From positions 18,775,969-18,839,968 of the forward strand of contig NC_064035.1 of assembly GCF_932526225.1 (NCBI RefSeq): a stretch of 64,000 nucleotides of DNA, written 5' to 3'. The DNA is from Nematostella vectensis (lineage: Eukaryota; Cnidaria; Anthozoa; Actiniaria; Edwardsiidae). The notes below the pieces were generated by a model, which was not told the origin of the DNA, did not search any database, and was given only the letters and a program-made list of their open reading frames with translations. Both the position numbers and the translations under genes were made by a program. Below are positions 1-10,700 of the stretch, one piece after another (position 1 is the first letter of the stretch; every line of letters starts with the position of its first letter).

Positions 1-1936
1 GCGCTGTATTCGTTGCTCTTTCCTCGGTAGATTAGAATGGCAACGTCTGAAAGAGGAATACAAGTCTTTGCAGCGACAAGCTATGCAGGACCTGAAGAAA
101 CAACTAAAACAGACATCTGAAGCTCAACAGCAAACTGAAACAAACTCAGCGCCCAAAGCTAAACCAGCCAAACCTAGCGTGCCTTCACCGACCCAAACCG
201 CTCCAAACAAAATACCACCAGACCTTCCACTTATTCAAGGAGTGGTCCTCCGATTCAACCGCCTTGACAATGAACTCTCAACTAAAGACGTTAGGGTGAG
301 TGAAAAGCATGATAGTAAAATATTTACAATTCTGTGTGCGTGTGGCTGTAAACGACGCTTCCTATTTTCCCAGAAAACGTTTTCTTCATATGGTCCAGTG
401 GCGTTTGTTGAGATGGATGAAGCTACCGGAGTGGTAAGCATTTGTCAATTGTTATTTTCCGTTGTTGCTGCGTTATTGTTGTTGTCTTTGTCATCCTTGT
501 TTTTGTTGTGTTGTTTTCTGTTTTAATGGCTGTTTTTGTTGCTGTCTATAGTAGTGGTTGCTATTGTATAGCTGTTGTTGTTGTTCCTCTTATTGTTGTT
601 ATTGCTGCTGTGATGTTGTTATAGTAGCTGTCTTTCCGTAACTGATGTTTACGCTGTATATGTTGTTGTTGTTGTTGATAAGGGTTGTTGTTATGTAGCT
701 ATGTTATTGTTGTTGTTGTTGTCGTTGAGGTTGTTGTTGTCGCTTTTGTTGATGTTATTGTTGATGTTTCTCTTCTGGTTGTTGTTGTCGCTGTATTGTA
801 GTTGTCTTTTCTGTTACTGTTGTTGCTATTTGTAGTAGTCAGTTATGTAGCTATGTTATGGTTGCTGTTGTTGTTTTTCTTATTGTTTTCGTTGCTGTTG
901 TTGTTTCTCTTATAGTTGTCGTTGTTGTTGTTGTTTCTCTTATAGTTGTCGTTGCTGTTGTTGTTTCTCTTATAGTTGTCGTTGCTGTTGTTGTTTCTGT
1001 TACTTATGCTTCTGTATAAAGTAATGGTTGTTGTTACGATGTTAATGTTGCTGTTGTCATCCTTTTGTTTGTGGTTGTTGTTTATAGTCTCTTTGTTGTT
1101 GATAACTGTTTTCAGGGTTATGTGCGTTTTCACACTCCGGAAAAGTGCACCAGCATCTTGGAGCAACTCTCGTCCGAAGCTTCCCCCTCTGTGAAAGTGA
1201 CCTCACTCACAGGTGAAGTTACTCCGTGGCTGTCTCCTTTTTTTTTTTTCACTCCAGACTGACTGTTACCCGTGTTATGACTACAGAACACATAAGCAAT
1301 AAAAAAAAAATACGATTTTTTCAGGCGAGGAAGAGAAACAGTACTGGAAGAAAATCAACGCAGACCGTGTGGCCCGATTTCAGGCAAAGCGTGAAAAAAA
1401 GCGAGGAACCGAGAAGGTGATGTATGTTTCACTGAGGCTAAATGCCTCATTTGTAGAAAAAAAAAATTAAGTTAGTTGGGATTTCTTGAAACAGACCTCG
1501 TTTTCAGGCTACGCTTTTTTCTGATTTTCAAGTCCTCCTCGCTTGTAGATCTATTCGTACACAATTTTACACGATGCCTCATGGTGGTGTACTGTGCTAG
1601 GAAATGCTGCTCGCACATCTTTGCTAGCGCTTTTTGCGTATTATATGGCCTCGTGCAATCACCGCCAACATCGACCAGCATTGTCGATACCGACTCGCTC
1701 CGTTGAACACATGTTGTACAATGCTGTTTTTGCTAGCGATGCCGGAGCGGTTTGCATGGGGTTCTAGCTAGAAAGATTGGCGTCGTCTTCCTCTAAACGG
1801 TACACAAGTTGACATAGAAGTTGCTAATCTACGCGATTAAACATTGTTTTTTTGGTTGCAGATCGCGCGTAAAACAGATGAAGTGCAGACACGTCAGCAA
1901 TCCAAACAGATTCACATCCGGTTTGACGAAGCTTGA
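1..1936 (+). CDS. LARP7: LARP7-like La-related protein, 3' exons (5' end off window)
   Basis: LARP7 binds the 3' end of 7SK RNA and holds the 7SK snRNP that sequesters P-TEFb in the nucleus. Five exons are seen: about 1-295, 374-433, 1116-1212, 1325-1416 and 1862-1936 (stop TGA 1934-1936). Every junction has GT/AG and the phases agree (0, 0, 1, 0). The first exon carries the helix EWQRLKEEYKSLQRQAMQDL, which follows the first RRM in LARP7, then a low-complexity Ala/Pro/Lys/Thr linker. Exons 1-4 then encode the C-terminal xRRM: GVVLRFNRL, GPVAFVEMDEATGVGYVRF across a junction, and GEEEKQYWKKINADR. The tail REKKRGTEK and the last residues KQIHIRFDEA match the conserved LARP7 C-terminus. The La motif and RRM1 must lie left of the window. 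The intron 434-1115 is TTG-rich. Family assignment is firm; the exact 5' edge of the first exon is not visible. Confidence 0.93.
441..1110. repeat. TTG/GTT-rich low-complexity intron with a 30-bp tandem repeat
   Basis: Almost the whole third visible LARP7 intron is built of degenerate GTT/TTG triplets. Between about 866 and 1000 a 30-bp unit containing TTTCTCTTATAGTTGTCGTT is repeated about four times. Long ORFs in both directions here are products of the triplet composition, not genes. Confidence 0.85.
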
Positions 1937-2263
1937 CAAACGGCAAGTCAACACCGCTGTACGACCTGTATTCAAACTGGTTTTAAATCTAGTTCGACGA
2001 TGGATAGGCATGTTACCTAAAACACAGATTTATTGCCCAAGTTGCGAACGTGTGTTATATGAGCGGTTTGAAACTTACTCCGTCTAAGCATGATCTAAGC
2101 GGATATTAGGATTCGTGTATCAACAACGGTACATATGGACACGGATTTGAGTATCAACGAAGGACATTTTTGTTAAGGTTCCTAACTTTAGTTCAAGGTC
2201 GAATAGATTGATTGCTGGGATGACTATTATCTCGATTTCTCTTTTGTACATATACTACAGATT
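1937..2263. other. LARP7 3' flank, no gene seen
   Basis: No coding signal, no clear AATAAA close to the LARP7 stop and no repeat were recognised. The first AATAAA motifs downstream (about 2759 and 2826) lie inside the inverted-repeat-bounded segment that starts at 2264. Confidence 0.5.
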
Positions 2264-4440
2264 AAGTAATGCTCCGTGTAAGAACTACGGTGAATCGATA
2301 GGTCCTGCGGCAATAGGGGTTCGTTATCTTTTTAACTAATCTAATTAATATTGCTATGCTTATTGGTTCAAGACGCTCTGCCCGCCAAATTTGAACTTTG
2401 GAGTCACATTTCTCTGAAATAAGTGCTCTTGCACTCATATTTATTAGGGGGCTTAGGTTCGAAGTAAGAAAGCTTTCAACCTTTGCATTTTTGTTAAAAT
2501 CGTATGTTCGGAGCATGGAGAAATCCCTTTCGGATATCTGCTAATAACTTTTTATACTTCACTTATTACACTTTTGCGCTTTGTCTCTTGCCAAAGCAAA
2601 CATTCCGCTGGCTAAACGTGTGAAAATACGGTCTCACATTTCCAAAAGCCTGTTAGTGCGGTAGAATTTAGCTTTCCAAAGAAAGTCACTTTTTCTTTCA
2701 AAGATTTTTGACAACGATTTTCATATTAAGATTGACAACTAAAACGATTCACGCCTTTAAATAAAGTTACCAATTTTGCTTTATTCGATCCTCAATACAA
2801 CTATTATCGCATACAAGCCACAGCAATAAAGTTTACTGGAATTCACAGTAGTAGCAGCCCTCTAATTATTATTTCATCGACACAGACAGAACACACAATA
2901 TTTTCTTAAAACAAGCCGCAAGCAAGGTTTATTCCATAAGCTCATTGATGAAGTCGAGAGTGTCCAGCTTATAATCGGGGTCTCCGTCTTCGATACATAG
3001 TGAGTCCTCATGGCCTACTATGTATCTTCTACTTCAATGCATCGTTCTATGTCCTTTAGTTCTATGTCCCTTTGTTTAGTTGGTGCTTTCATGAGTCGTA
3101 CAGCATCAACTGATGACGGCAAAATTTGCCCTAGTGCAGAGGTTTCCTCAATGTCCTGTAAAAAAAGTACACACAAACTTAAGATTCCTTCTCAACTTCA
3201 TTTCTTGAATATCAGAACTTATAAAAAATACAAGGCAACTACAGTCAACTCCCTCAGAAGCAGACACGTCAGGAACTAAAAACAGTGTTACAAGGGCTGT
3301 CAGCTAATGAAAATGAAGAAAGACATTGTTGCTTACAATTCTTTCACTTAGACGGGAGTTTGCTGTACCTAAATTTCAGGGTGTCAAACCCTAGGATGTT
3401 TCGCTACATTCAAGGAATACATTCGGGCTTGTTGGTATTTACATTTCACCCAGCTTATAAATCAGGCTCAAATAACTCATATTTACATATTCACATCGTA
3501 AACTCAAATGACAACTTCCCGTAATAAAACTCTTTAGTAAAATAGAACGAGTAAAATATTTCGTTCCCTTCTGAACCAATTATTTGTCTCTCAAGTACTT
3601 ATTGACCTATGAATTTTTTACCTGGAATGGTTCTAACGCGGCTTCAGCAGCAGCGCTGGTCTCAGAGGTTTCCGGTTGGAAAAACACGCTGGAACTTGAG
3701 GCAGTTTCATCTCTACAGCTCTGCAATTTTGATTTTCGAAATAAATAACAAATTGAAAAGGAGGATCAAGACTGGTCAAGACAGTACAGAATCAGCAGAA
3801 TCTATACGGCAAGCGACAGAACATTGACTTTGAGAAAGATCATTTTTCTCACCTCGTGTGAAGTTTTCATGCGTTTGTTTCCAAGCTCCAAATCGACTCG
3901 CTGTCGGCAGTATGTACAAATGCTTCTAGACCAGCCCTCAAGGACCTCTGTTCCACATCTGAAGGCTTACTGCCACACCAAGCCTCGTGGTTTGGGCAGC
4001 AACATGCCTGCCTTTTGAACACCATACCAAGCTTTTCTAACTTCTCGGACAAAGTTTGCAAGCAAACAGAACTCAGAAGCGTTTCTTTAAAGTATATACA
4101 ATAGATTTTCAAACTATTTTCGAAGAGATAATGAATAGCGAGAGACTTGTCTTAATATATCGAGGAGGAAGCATGTAGAATTCAAAATGGCGACGTGAGC
4201 GCTAGGTCGGAAATGTAACTTCCGAACATACGATTCGGACAAAACTCGGGGATAAGTCGTAACAATGCAACCTTTGTTTTATTCTTAATTTAAATGTTTG
4301 TCAATCAATGGATAAGATACGGAAAACACCCGAAGATGTATTTTAGCCAATCAGAGGGCAGAATTTTACTGAAGTTTTATAGCTACTTCTGCGCATGCGT
4401 TGCCGCAGGGTACCGTAGTTCTTACACGAACCATTACTTA
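2264..4440. mobile_element. segment bounded by ~30-bp terminal inverted repeats starting TTAA
   Basis: The left end (2264-2293, TTAAGTAATGCTCCGTGTAA...) is the reverse complement of the right end (4411-4440) with about two mismatches in 30 bases. Just inside both ends the decamer CCTGCGGCAA is also shared in inverted orientation. Each end begins with TTAA, as for elements with TTAA target sites (piggyBac, Kolobok). No intact transposase was found. The segment encloses the damaged minus-strand gene at 2929-4005. The right end, read on the minus strand, has a TATAAAA box (4375-4381) and a CCAAT-type ATTGG (about 4348-4352), so it could be that gene's promoter. Two independent copies of a short element flanking host DNA would look the same. 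Confidence 0.6.
2929..4005 (-). pseudogene. unrecognised three-exon gene, damaged
   Basis: Three minus-strand exons have matching phase-0 junctions: about 4005-3853 (donor GTGAGA), 3720-3622 (acceptor TTGCAG, donor GTAAAA) and 3155 down to 3018 (acceptor TTTTTTACAG). The first exon encodes a Cys-containing stretch (SICTYCRQRVDLELGNKR), the second a Ser/Glu/Ala-rich stretch (SSSSVFFQPETSETSAAAE) and the third DIEETSALGQILPSSVDAVR and on to TAG at 3020-3018. Two defects show: an in-frame TAA in the first exon (3969-3967), and a frame change at the third exon's stop. Beyond it another frame stays open as an acidic tail (DPDYKLDTLDFINELME) ending in a TAA that overlaps an AATAAA at 2928-2933. I do not recognise the family. 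Sequencing or assembly errors could mimic the lesions. Its position inside inverted repeats suggests carriage by, or origin in, a mobile element. Confidence 0.45.
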
Positions 4441-4626
4441 AACTACAGGAAGAGAAGCTAATACCCTAAAAGAAGGGAGAGGATTGTATTTTAATTATGA
4501 CGCGACGAGGCACACTAGTAAAAAGAAGTTTGTATTGATATCAGAGACTCCTTGTCACCATCTCAAACAACACATAACACATTAAGAGTCTAAAGACTTC
4601 GATTGCGGGCGTGAAAATCGATGATA

Positions 4627-5955
4627 TCAAGGAATACTTGTGGGTCCCTTCAAACCGTATTTTTCTTTGAATTTTTCCATCTTTTCGCGTTGTTCCTCTT
4701 TATGTTTTTTCTTCCGTTCCCTTCGCTTCTCGGATGGAGTGAGTTTGTCTTCAGTCGGTAGCCAACTGTAGATCTTGAAATGCCACTCATTCGCAACACA
4801 GACCGTAGTCGTCAAACCTAGAACAGATCAAATAGTTTGGGACAAAAGTTTGATAGTGTCCTCCGAAGTGCCTAAGATATACAATAGCCGTATAGCCTTT
4901 GCATCCATCATCCATACCCATTAAGCCCACACCCTCTTATTATCGCAAGTCACCCTTCCCGTCGTTGTGTTAAGATTTGGGTCAACTTCATGTTGTGTTT
5001 AGATTTGAGATCTCGTCGACATGACGGAAAAAACAGTGAATATGCGCACTTCGAAGAGATGAAGAAAAAAGATACAATTTCTTACAATGGCCATAATTTC
5101 CTTGTATTCCGGACTGAGTTTCACTTTTCAAAACATATATAACATGAGGGAGAAATGCACATAACCAGATTTTGGCTTTTTAAGATAATTTTCCTTGATC
5201 ATCTTTGCGTTATGTATTGGCTCAGGGACCAAAAGCTCAAATTTCACAAAACAAAAAGTCGCATCAATTTAAAAAAAAGCCGCATTTGATATTTTGTTTG
5301 ATATTACTCACTTAGTAATTAGGGGAATTTTACGCCTTATTTGATGTGAAATGAGCTTATTGGAAACGTCAAGTCATGTTTTTCCGTCATGTCGATCTCG
5401 TCAATCATATACAATAACTGGCAGATCTCGTTAACTGCACAAGTGCGATTTCCAAGAGATCCATAGCCGCCTTATAGCATGAATGAAAAGAAAACGAACG
5501 CTTTTAGGAATCACACATCAGATAATTGTGTTAAGCTAAAAAAAAGAAGAAAAAAAAACATCGAAAATCCAGGGTTTGAAGCTGCACGGAACTTATATCA
5601 CGATAGTGATGGTTGAAAAAGCGTGCAACATGCAGGTTTCACACGTACCTACGACACAAAGTAGTAAAAGCACCAATCCAACAATAACCAGACCACTTTT
5701 TGCATTTTTGGTTATGTCTTCACAATGAATTTCCGACCTGTGGTACTCTTCACACGAGTCGACATCCGGGTTCCCTACTCCTGGCCACTGCATACATTTG
5801 CTGTTTGTGACACACCAGTAACAACCGTAACTTTGAGTGCAACCTTCGCATTCTTCTTGTTTATGGCACTCAGAACCGGCCTGGGCCAGAGAGTTATGGG
5901 ATAAAAACAACACGGTAATTGCAAGATAAGCGAGGGTGCCACTTATCGTAGCCAT
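4627..5955 (-). CDS. PTTG1IP: PTTG1IP-like PSI-domain single-pass membrane protein
   Basis: PTTG1IP (PBF) is a small type I membrane protein known for binding securin. Two exons are modelled: 5955-5649 (donor GTACGT) and 4817-4627 (acceptor TTCTAG, stop TGA 4629-4627). They join in phase 1 to give 165 residues, against about 180 in human. The product has a signal peptide (LAYLAITVLFLSHNSLAQA), a Cys-rich PSI domain (CEGCTQSYGCYWC, then SKCMQWPG), one membrane helix (GLVIVGLVLLLLCVVG), and a charged cytosolic coiled tail (RRERKKKHKEEQREKMEKF) ending in KEKYGL, where human PTTG1IP has RKKYGL. An upstream in-frame ATG at 6060 adds 35 residues, but the inner ATG at 5955 places the signal peptide correctly. 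The residues just after the helix (TTTVCVANEWHF) look less family-like, so an extra exon or another acceptor is possible. Confidence 0.82.
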
Positions 5956-6289
5956 GAATGGTGGAGGTTTATGCAGTGGCGCCGAACTCTTGGCTTCGTC
6001 GTCATGATGCGTGGATTGTGACGTCTTAGACGCGCGAGCGGATGGTAAACCTCGCCCCATGCTTCCATCGTATTATGGCGAACTTAGCATGAGAATGAGG
6101 CCAAACCACGTTCATATGACGTCATAAACGTAAGACTGTGTAAACTACGCATGCGCTGTAGAAACCTTTCTTACTGCCGAATTATTATAGCGGGAAAAAC
6201 AAACGTCATTTCTTGTACAGAACTTGTGCGTAACCTCTCGCTTTCTGATTTGTTCGCTTTCTGGTTTGTTTGGTAGAATACATACATAC

Positions 6290-6503
6290 CACGGGATTCG
6301 TCCTTGACGAGATCCTGCTTTTTTGCCGCCACCACGACCTCCTTTCTTGCCTTTCTCCTCCTCTTTGTGCTCGTCTTTGCTCTGTTTCTCGGCTGGTTTG
6401 GGGGCAGCTGGCTTCTTTTTGCCTTCTCTTGAAGCAAAATAACTAAAAAATGTCTTACCAAAATCGCGAAATTTAGGGTTTTTAAGCTGGTCAACTTTTC
6501 AAT
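6290..6503 (-). CDS. two possible internal exons, lysine-rich product, gene unknown
   Basis: On the minus strand an exon of about 6503-6459 (VDQLKNPKFRDF, donor GTAAGA) could join in phase 1 to 6425-6290 (acceptor CTTCAAGAG, donor GTATGT). The second piece encodes a very basic/acidic stretch (KKKPAAPKPAEKQSKDEHKE, then KGGRGGGKKAGSRQGR). The first acceptor has a poor pyrimidine tract. No start, stop or family could be assigned. It lies upstream of the PTTG1IP-like gene on the same strand, so it could be the 3' part of a gene whose 5' end lies beyond the satellite, or a spurious low-complexity ORF. Confidence 0.3.
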
Positions 6504-6892
6504 GTTTTTCCAATATGCATGCGCACGTGCACACTAGTGAAACGCATAACCAAAAGTTTTCTAGAGATGCAAAAAATTCGCCGAATTCGTCTAGTGTGTC
6601 AAAGGCTTAACATACCACAGCAAGCGGGCTTTTTTCCCAAGTTCAGCAATGGAATAGGGGTCTCGACCCGAGCTGGCGGTTGAAAAGGAGAAAGCGAATC
6701 CCATAACCCACCAGTTTGCTACCAGCACATCAGCTTACCCTAATAACTCGATTAACAGCCGCGGAGCTTATTTAATTGTTCACGTTCAGGCGTGGCGCTT
6801 ATCCGGGGAGAGGGGGGGGGGGGGGGGGGAGTATTTGAGGGAGGCGCTTATTCAGAGCAATAACGGAGATGCTTCGTTGTGGCTGTTAGGGT
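6504..6892. other. non-coding stretch with poly-G tract
   Basis: No gene was recognised. An uninterrupted run of about 18 G lies near 6812-6829, flanked on both sides by GGCGCTTATYC words (6794 and 6841), which suggests a short dispersed repeat. The 35-bp satellite begins immediately downstream. Confidence 0.5.
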
Positions 6893-7750
6893 GTCAGATG
6901 TTCGGCCCCATACCCTCCCCGTCAGATACCAAATGTTCGGTCTCTTACCCTTCCCGTCAGATACCAAATGTTCGGTCCCTTACCCTCCCTGTCAGATATC
7001 AAATGGTCCGCCTCTTACCCTCCCCGTCAGATACCAAATGGTCGGCCCCTTACCCTCCCCTTCAGATATAAATAGGTTGGTCCCTTACCCTCCCTGTCAG
7101 ATATAAAATGGTCCGCCCCTTACCCTCCCCGTCAGATATCAAATGGTCGGTCCCTTACCCTCCCCGTCAGATATCAAATGGTCGGTCCCTAACCCTTCCC
7201 GTCAGATATCAAATGGTCGGTCCCTTACCCTCCCCGTCAGATATCAAATGGTCGGTCCCTCACCCTCCCCGTCAGATATCAAATGGTCGGTCCCTTACTC
7301 TCTTTGTCAGATATCAAATGGTCGGTCCCTTACCCTCCCCGTCAGATATAAAATGGTCGGTCCCTTACCCTCCCCGTCAGATATCAAATGGTCGGTCCCT
7401 AACCCTTCCCGTCAGATATCAAATGGTCCGCCCCTTACCCTCCCCGTCAGATATCAAATGGTCGGTCCCTTACCCTCCCCGTCAGATATCAAATGGTCGG
7501 TCCCTTAACCTCCCCGTCAGATATCAAATGGTCGGTCCCTTACCCTCCCCGTCAGATATCAAATGGTCGGTCCCTAACCCTTCCCGTCAGATATCAAATG
7601 GTCGGTCCCTTACCCTCCCTGTCAGATATCAAATGTTCGGTCCCTCACCCTTCTCGTCAGATATCCAAAGGTCGGTCCCTTACCCTCCCTGTCAGATATC
7701 AAATGGTCGGTCCCTCACCCTCCCCGTCAGATACCAAATGGTCGGTTTCT
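6893..7750. repeat. 35-bp tandem satellite, about 24 copies
   Basis: The unit is 35 bp and contains GTCAGATATCAAATGGTCGG followed by TCCCTTACCCTCCCC. Copies are well conserved in the middle and more diverged at the edges (GATACC for GATATC, GTTCGG for GGTCGG). Because 35 is not a multiple of three and the unit lacks stops in all three forward frames, long overlapping ORFs appear in every forward frame (for example 7108-7797). These are not genes. Confidence 0.97.
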
Positions 7751-10700
7751 TGGCTGTTTACCACACCCTTAAACGTAAGAAAATAACGTTTTTTTGATGT
7801 GCTAAAACCAAGTGATTTCCTGAAATAGAATTTCTTTATTGCTTTTCTAAAAAATAAAATTTAACCTATTATAAACCAATAGCAAACCGAGACTAAAAAA
7901 AATAGAAAATATACACCTTTTACGTTCCATTGCGTTCGGTTCTAACAGTAACAACAAAAGAACTTCGCAGAAAAGAAAATTGTTTACTTAATATGCTTGT
8001 TTCGAAATTTGATATTCCAATTTTCGATTAGTTCCGACCATTGAAATTTTTTTACCTTTTTGTGAAACTTGGTATGATTATTGGCTCATTTAGAGGCCTC
8101 GCATTTTCGTAAAAAAAAACTTTTTGGCTTTGTTTGAACTTTACCATACCACCACAGATTGACTTGATATGCAACAAAGGTGCCGCAGAGGCTTCTGGGT
8201 ATTGCAAAATTTTCTAAGTTTCTCTGGACCACCAAAATGAAGTAAAACTAGAACCTGATAACAAGGTTGACTGGGATACCTGTGGGGCTGCTATGTATCA
8301 GCAATTGATTTTCGTTCGGTAAACAAAACTGCGAGTCTCGTCGCTTGTGTTAAACGGTACCCTAAAACATCTTCTGTCATAGTTGAAAGGTGATATTTTA
8401 TGATGTGAAATAATGGGCACTTGAGCTAAATACCCCCGCAGATCATAATAAATGGCTATCACTCCATTGCCCCCCTCAAGGCTGCTATCAGAGATTATTA
8501 ATGAATATCCCAGTGATTATCTCGGGCTAATGACAAGCCACCGATTAGAAACTAGTGATATGTCCTTTACGCTCTACTATTTAAGTATGTGTCACTTAAA
8601 GAAAGCCATACTTTATTAATGGCTCACTGAAGTTTATTCTTTTGTATTGTGTGAAATACTCGTTGCAGGAGCCAGCCGTGATTTGAAATATGAAGCGTAC
8701 CAGTTAAATTTCTCTACGCCATGTTTTCACAGATATCGGTATGCTTATCAACAAAGCACTCCCACGTCTTATTTCTTTATTTTTATATATGAATTATCTA
8801 TTTTACGTTCGTTATTATTATAGCTAAATGGCTGGCTATCACTTGGTCTAGCATACTAGAAAACTATGTCATTGACTTCCATTCTAACTTCTCTGTGTGG
8901 GCAATATAAAGCCCTCTGGAGTTGTTAACGATAGCTCCATTATCCTCGGCACCAAATGAGGCGAAACTGAGTGAGATGGATGGGTATAAATCACGTTGAG
9001 GGCATGTCTCGATCGGTTCACATGGCTTCAGTGTCGAAGAATAATCAATAACACACTAGAGTCTCTCAGTGCGGTCTCCACCTCTCCTTGTATCAAGACC
9101 CTCGCGGGAGGCGTTCAGCTTATGCTTATTCGCTATGTTTGTTTTTTTTAAATTTATAACCTATACGCAATCCATTTGACGCGCACGCCGGATATTCTAC
9201 CTTCCTCCAACGACACGTAAGTATCGATAATCTATGAGTCCGTGAACCCGTTAGCGTTAGTTACCCGAAAGCGCTGTCATGAACCCTCTCATTCTCCTCT
9301 CCAGCTAACTCGCAATGTGAGAAATGTGCGCTTTTGGAATTGATATGTAACTGTTTGAGCAGGCTCGAAAGTCCACGGTTTACCGCAAAGTACTCTGGAT
9401 CTCTGAGCATGGCTAATTTATTTTTGTGGGCTAGTTGTAGCCATCTTGTTAACTATTTCGCAAGCACGCTTTTATACGGCAAACTGTAACATAAGAGACT
9501 TCCATTGACTTTTGTAGCTATTATTGATTGTTTTTTTTGTCCTAGCTCTCTTACGTTTAGTCTCTTCTCTATCTGTTACTCCTTTATTCAACTTTTGAAT
9601 CATTCCCTTTAAAAAAAAATGATAGATTTCAAAGGGCGCAGATGGCAAATTGCAGTTACCAGGCTAAAAGATTAAACTGTCAGATACAGATAGTTGACTA
9701 CGGATATCAGTTTCTAGGTGTAATGTCCAAATGTAATAACACGGATGGAATTGATAAAGAAAAGAGTTTTGCCTCCCAAATTAGATTAGGCAAGCCTGGC
9801 ATTGTAAGAAGGTGACTAACAAAAACCTCACAATCAACCTAGCGTGCACATGATCACCTATTCCAATCGAGTTAACGTAGAAAATTTACTTGTTATCTCA
9901 AAGTTAGCGTTACGTTTTTGTTACCACAACTCCCGAACAAACCAAGAAATATCTGATATAGCGTGTCACATAAATCATACCCGACCGGGCAAACACTGGG
10001 AAAGCCTTAAACCCACGAGTTATTTGATTTGTAATATTGGGGTTCTATAATAGCATATTGATACATGTTTTTTTGTGTGTGGCCTCGTGAATCGTTTTTT
10101 TTTTCTTTTCTCATTTTATAAGTTTTGAAATATGACAATCTTAGAAATTAGTGTCAATTTTCAATGACGCTAAAGTCTTCTTCTTTGATTGAGAATTGTC
10201 ATCGGGTGTCTAATTTTCAATCCCGTTATAAATGCGGTAAAAGTAACATGCTTTTTCTGCCATGATGCGAAACAAAATTAAGAAAAAATGTCAAATAATT
10301 TTTGCCACTAAAATTCCTTTTGGTGGCTTTCCAAGTAATGTTCTCTAATTTCCCCGTGGCTTTCGGTTCCCGCACGTGTACCGACAGGGTTCTTTTGTGT
10401 GATTTTAACGTTATCAATTAGCTATAGAACGGCACGAGTTTAAGAAATACTATACTCAAGCAGACAGTTTCGTGATTGGCATTGTACTGCAAGTATTTCT
10501 ATGTCTTATCAATCAACAAATCAGATCAGTCATTCTACTTTAAATGCTTTCTGTAACCTCAATATCTACCATTCCGTTGGTTCGGTTCCCGAAAAAGCTC
10601 TATCTAGTTATGAATTATTCAGTGTATTCAGGTCTCGGTTCACCTTTTTGCCTATCTTGGATCTGTTACATGTTGGTCACTAGGTCTACTCTCGAATCAT

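Noticed and set aside
4182-4200. ATGGCGAC followed by GTGAGC as a plus-strand first exon
   Set aside because: Eight coding bases with no matching downstream plus-strand exon; chance in a GC-richer patch.
7108-7797. 229-codon ORF of Pro/Ser-rich repeats
   Set aside because: It is translation of the 35-bp satellite; equivalent ORFs exist in the other forward frames and there is no start context, splice structure or family.
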